DNA from: Castor canadensis
Lineage: Eukaryota; Chordata; Mammalia; Rodentia; Castoridae
DNA length: 64,000 nucleotides
NCBI RefSeq assembly: GCF_047511655.1
Contig: NC_133387.1
Location: forward strand, 40,652,853 to 40,716,852
Direction of reading: 5' to 3'
The translations under genes were made by a program, and so were the position numbers. Under the pieces are notes generated by a model, which ran no database searches, was not told the DNA's origin, and saw nothing but the letters and a program-made list of their open reading frames with translations. This document shows, piece by piece, positions 58,850 to 64,000 of this stretch (the stretch's first letter is position 1; every line of letters starts with the position of its first letter).

Positions 58850-61800
58850 TGGTCCCTCCTGTCTTTCCCAGATTAGGCCATTTCATCTGCAAAAGGGGAA
58901 AGATGTGCGCTACCTGAATGAGCTTTCAGCAGAGCAGCCTCCTTCCTCTCTCACCTTTAAGAGGTCACAGACCCTCCTCTGGTCCCTGGGAGTAGGTCGC
59001 CTCTTCTCTGGTAGTCAAAAAGTCGTATTTTAATCCAGAAACGCTTGCCCGCTCCGAGGAAACTGCAAGCGGGGACCCTGGTTTTGTTTTGTTTAGTTAA
59101 CTCAATGGTCAGTTACAGGAATGCAAGAGGAGAGTCCCTGTACTTTTGAGTTGGGGTTGTGCTCTCCAATGTCTCCAAGCCTAGGTGATCTCATTTAGAA
59201 AATGAGAATAACAATGGAATTGTTTTGAAGGTCGTGTGAGATACTTTCCTGTGAAGGCCAGCTGGACTCTGTCTGTTAATAAATGGTAGCCATTGTTACC
59301 ATCTTAGTCACAAATATACCCTAACCTAGGAAAAAAGTGGTAGTAATTTCTGTGTTCTGACAGGACCTGTGTGCTTGGTTAACTTAATACAAAGACAGGT
59401 AAGAGTAAGAAATTAAACTCAAAACAGTATACACTTTAATATTTAAAATGGTTATATTCACATATGAAATATTCTTATATAATGTTGGTGAAAATATAAA
59501 CTTGCAAGTTTTCATCAGGCAGGCAATATGTATCAAGACTATTAAAAATGTTTGCATTCTTGGCACAGCAATACCATTCCACTCTTTGGAATTTATTCTA
59601 AATCTAATGAGAAGTCAAAAAATTAGTGTACAGTGTGTGTTCACTCAAAGGAAACTATCCAACAATGATGACATTGAATAAACATGGTACTTTTCAACTC
59701 ATATTTTCCAAAATGAGGGGGCAGTGGTGCCCTCCACTAAAAAGTCAATAGGTTGATTATAATAAAACAGAATGGTGGGGGAGAAGGGACAGTTTCCATA
59801 TTTATTCTGTCATTCTACCTAAGACCTTTCCTTACAACTACTAGGTTACTTAAGTTAGGAAATATCCATGCAATGAGTTCTTATGAAACAAGTAAACCAG
59901 CATTATAAAGAAGGAGAGTGATAATAATATAATATTCAAAAAATCACTATGTACCAGACAGAATATGTACTGGTATGATACAATGTAATGCATATTCACA
60001 TTTATAACATATAGACAGAAATTTATATATTGCCTTCAGATGAAAAAAATGTAAAGTCACATTTTTTTCTTTATTGTATATGTTGTCAAATTAACAAATG
60101 TTTCTGTAATTTACCATGTATATTTTTCAGTGAAAAGTAACTTTAAAAGTTCCTAACAGTACTTGGCCAGTATTCTCTTGATTAATCTTATGATTTCACT
60201 TTGACCATGTTTTCCATACAACACAGTCCTTATCCAAGTTATTGGAATTCACATAGTAGTGAATCCTTCCATAAGAAAATTCCTGTGACAGTTTAGTGGC
60301 ATTGTTGGGAGCCAGTTTGCTGGAGGATGAGCCAATTCTGAAAGAGATATACAAAGTCTGTTGAATGGTGGGCAAAATACTTGTTCTTTATTATATCTGT
60401 TTTTTAATCATCTAAAGATGAGAAAGCAATAAAACCTATCTCTAAGGGTTGTTTCTAAGAGCTGACACCTACAGGGTACTCAATAAACATTAGATATTAT
60501 TATGACAAAATTTTGTCCATAGACAAGATATTAAAGATAGATAGGTATGTGAAAGCTTGGTGCATTTGCTCCTTTACTCTCATTTTTCATCAGTAAACCA
60601 CATCTTGAAAGGAAAATTTTGTGAAATGTGTCCAGTGATTTGACCAGCAATGATTTCCTGAGTTCTGAGATCAATACCAGTCTATGTGCTATTGTATTAA
60701 GGGCAGTGATTTTAGCGGTTCAAGGTAACTTTGAATAGAAGACCATTCTTCCTCAATAATTTCTGGTTAGAAAAGCACTGATGCTGAAGTTAAGTGATTG
60801 TTCCATGATAAATTAAATCTTGAAAACTTGCCTCTTTCCAGTTCTTTCTGTGATCTCTTTTGATAGTAAATCACTCAAACCCTAATAGCAGTCAGCTGTA
60901 TTACAAAATGACTTTCTTGGAAATTTGCTGTTAAAAATTATAAGCAGACAATTTGTATGCTCTCTTAATTATTCTGATTATTATGTTTTCTTAATTATTT
61001 TTAGTATACAGTTTGTCAGATACTAAATGTAAGTCCTTCACAATCCACCTCCTTTCACTTTCAGGTTGGTTAGCCCATGTCAGAAAACTGGGATTTAAAT
61101 GACTGAAGTTTGTCTATCTGGATTTCAAGAATAGCTCCTCGTGACATAGCAAAACCATCAATTCCTGTAGCCTTTTGGCCTAAATTCACTGGTGGTAAAC
61201 TCCTAGTTTTATTGACAAAACTTTGTCATTTCCACTCTTTTAAATGCTCTGGCTCAGCTTAAATTCTGCAAATAACTCATCTCTGTGAACATCTTGCTAT
61301 GTCTGTGAACTCCTCTTTGAGGCAGGATCTGTACCTTTCCAGTCTCATCCAAGTTGCTTCGTGCCTACATGTGGCTAATCTCTCTCCTTGTCTTAAAATT
61401 TCCTTTCCTAAAGATGAATTTAAAACTAATTAGTGGCTTTAAATTCATTTTCATCTTTTATAGACCCTTCATCACAATCAGTTTCTGATGAGACTAACTT
61501 TAAGGGTTTGATGTTTACTGTGAATTTATTATACCATACATGGTTGAAGTGTTTTATATCATCTCATTTACTTTTCATAAAATGCTACGGATTAGATTTT
61601 ATTATTATCTCATAAGTTTTTTTTTTAATAGAGAATTCAAGATAATATAGTTTGCCTGTGGCCACACTAGCAAATGGTAGAACCAGAACTCAGCTATTCT
61701 GATAGCAGTAGTCGCTGTACCATGAATATCTGTTTTTAATTGGTGATGATAGATTTTTTTTTCTGCAAAGGGATTAAACTATATGACCACTAAGAGGTGT

Positions 61801-64000
61801 GTAACAGTATGAAGTTAAATGTTAAACTTTCTGTTACATCATGTGAGAGAAATACAGTTGTTAGAGAACTTCAAGGAAGAGAACAGTGAAGGTGGCAAGG
61901 ATAAGCAAATGTGCTCACAGGTGGTTCTTTTTTTTCCAGATACTTTTTCACAATTTCAAAGTTCTTACTATTCTTTATACTTTTAAATCTTACCCCAATA
62001 TTCCACAAATGATAAAACTACAGTTTTTTTTAAGAGATAATAGGATTTTTCAAATTAGAATATATTCAAAATATATTCCAAACAGTGTATGTTAAATTAT
62101 TTTTTAAGTCCCAGATCTCTTTTACAGTAAACCACATTTTAGAAGGAAAAAGAGTTCTGGGCTCTCAAAATTTGTATGCATTTCTAAAGGGTTATTCCCC
62201 TGAAGTTGTCATGGAGACCACGTTAAAAGCCATAGCTGGGGGAGATGGCACAAGCCATGTATATACATGTAAGTAAATGTAAAAATGATAAAATAAAAGG
62301 AGAAAAAAGTAAAAAAATAAAAACCATAGCTATAAAAAGCCAAGGATTAATGTGTCAAGGATCTGAATCAAAGAGCCAAGTAGATTAAAAAGTTATATCT
62401 AGAACTCAATCATTATTACAACAATGTAATTTTTGCTACTCATTATTTCTCCTCATTTTGAACAGTGGCACTAAAGGAAATAATGATGAATTAGAGTACA
62501 GAAGAGTCATACCGTACTGACTACCAGGTCATCCCATATTTCTCTTTAAAAATCTTCCTCTTTTTTGTAGTTTTTCCATTTCTTCTCTTTAAATAATATT
62601 ATAATTATTTAAATTTCAGTTTAATATTTGAGAGAATAAAGCAGGACAGAGGTTGGACATCCTCAATTCTGGCTTATAGTTTCATCAAAGTTGCCTCTTT
62701 ACTCACCAATGTTAGGAATGGTGGAAAGAGCTCCAAATGGTATAAACTTTGTCTGGATTATTATTTTTTAAATGTCAGCACTCCAATGATATAAGAGCTT
62801 TCCTAAATATAATAAAATAAGTTTAGATCAGTTAATTTAAACCAATTAAAATTTAAGTCTCAAGGGAGCTTCTATATAGAGTATAAAGAGAGATCTTACC
62901 ATGTTTATCCTCCTATCCCCTAAACTCACAACAATGTTTTAAAACATCTACTTAATGCCTCTAATAAAATAAATTTGTTCTTTTGCATTAAATATTAAAT
63001 CTAAAATTGGAATTGGAAGTAAGAAACTTACAATATCTGAGTAGATATATTCCCTGTGTATACATAATTGCCCAATGTGTATTTCTAATAGATTATTACC
63101 AAAAGCTTGTGAATAATAAAAAGTAATTTAAGCTCAACAAAGGAAGCTACTTGAAACTGAGTATCAGATGGTACTCTTTATAAAGTTCAATGTTTGTTTT
63201 CTGCCCGGAGTCATATTGTAGCTGTCCTCCTCATCCTGAGGCAGTTCTTGCTCCCCAGTGAGTTATTCCTCACTGCTTTTTAGTGAGTCAAGCCCAGATT
63301 CCCCTTTCGCAAGAAGCTGATCATGAAAACCGAAAATTCTTTTTATGCAGGCCAGTTTGGCCTTTGTCTCGACTTCTCTCTTATAACCCTAGCCCAATAA
63401 CTTCTCTTTATTTAACCAAATCTCCATTGATATTTGTTCTCCAAAACATTACTCTCCTTCCAACACTGTAGAATGCAGTGACATCTGTTATTAAAAATTG
63501 GGAATTTTTATTTTTCCTCTGTTCACAATAGAATAATTAGAATGTAAATACTAACCTATGAGTAAAGAAAATCTTCCACTGAAATGTCAATTTTTAGGTC
63601 AGGTAGTAGACAAAAATGTCATTCTATATACCAGTGCTGTCCAAAAAATATATAACTTGCTGACAAATGCAAGCCATATAAGTAATTTTAATTATTCTAA
63701 TAACCATGTTAGAAAAAGTAAAAATAGGGTGAAACTAATATTAATAATGCAAAGTGTCCATGGTATTATAATTCTAGCACATAGTCAATATAAAAATTAT
63801 TTTTAAAATATTATATTATTTCTTCCTTTATATTGCTTAAAATTTAGTGAGATTGTGAGGTAAAGTCATAAATCAATGTAAGATAAGTGAATGAGGGAAT
63901 TATGTAGAGAAGAATGCTAGCTCACTGTAACTAAAAAAGTCATGAAGATTCCTTTGAAAAGCTGAAGAATGGTTAGGGGAATTTTATTATTTATTTACAG
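58850..64000. other. Upstream intergenic, no gene seen
   Basis: AT-rich sequence beyond the TMEM106B promoter. Apart from an old L1-like stretch at about 59440-60060 I recognise no repeat, exon or RNA gene. Open frames are all under 85 codons and lack recognisable motifs. Confidence 0.6.
59440..60060 (+). mobile_element. Old L1-like 3' fragment
   Basis: ATAATGTTGGTGAAAATATA, CACAGCAATACCATTCCACT and TTTGGAATTTATTCTAAATC follow the order of the old mammalian L1 3' end, strongly diverged. Confidence 0.5.

Overview
The window is nuclear DNA from a mammal, almost certainly a rodent. It is AT-rich, its one gene is split into short exons with GT-AG introns, and it is littered with B1 (7SL-derived) and ID (tRNA-derived) SINEs, composite B1-ID SINEs, 5'-truncated L1 tails, LTRs and old DNA-transposon or LINE relics. 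Composite SINEs whose second half reads like 'GGCTCAAGTGGTAGA...CCTGAGTTCAA' suggest the castorid/castorimorph lineage (beaver-like). That assignment comes from memory of the SINE type and is moderate only.

The only protein-coding gene I can support is TMEM106B, on the minus strand and complete. A CpG island with a probable non-coding first exon lies at about 58.28-58.84 kb. Seven coding exons follow at 56.3, 52.5, 45.4, 39.8, 39.4, 38.1 and 37.2 kb, and the stop codon is at 37168-37170. The joined frame is 828 nt and encodes 275 residues, with every junction in phase and no lesion. A long AT-rich 3' UTR probably runs to a distal AATAAA at 31789-31794. It carries two miR-132/212 seed matches and two SINE insertions. 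The protein is a lysosomal type II membrane glycoprotein. The membrane helix, five N-glycosylation sequons and the lumenal cysteine pair are all present.

Layout by region: 1-5.8 kb is a cluster of LTR-like sequences in both orientations. 5.8-31.7 kb is intergenic DNA downstream of TMEM106B, with SINEs, an L1 tail with clear target-site duplications (9.9-10.27 kb), four copies of old non-autonomous repeats, a solo LTR (26.65-27.13 kb) and pyrimidine tracts, but no gene. 31.77-58.7 kb is TMEM106B. Its introns hold more SINEs, an L1 tail nested inside an older L1-like element, and a decayed LINE with a relic of the reverse-transcriptase motif. 58.85-64 kb is upstream intergenic DNA with one old L1-like stretch.

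I found no new biological system. The most useful observations are the transcript features of TMEM106B (polyadenylation hexamer over the stop codon, possible overlapping uORF, miRNA sites, SINEs in the 3' UTR) and the well-preserved transposon insertions.
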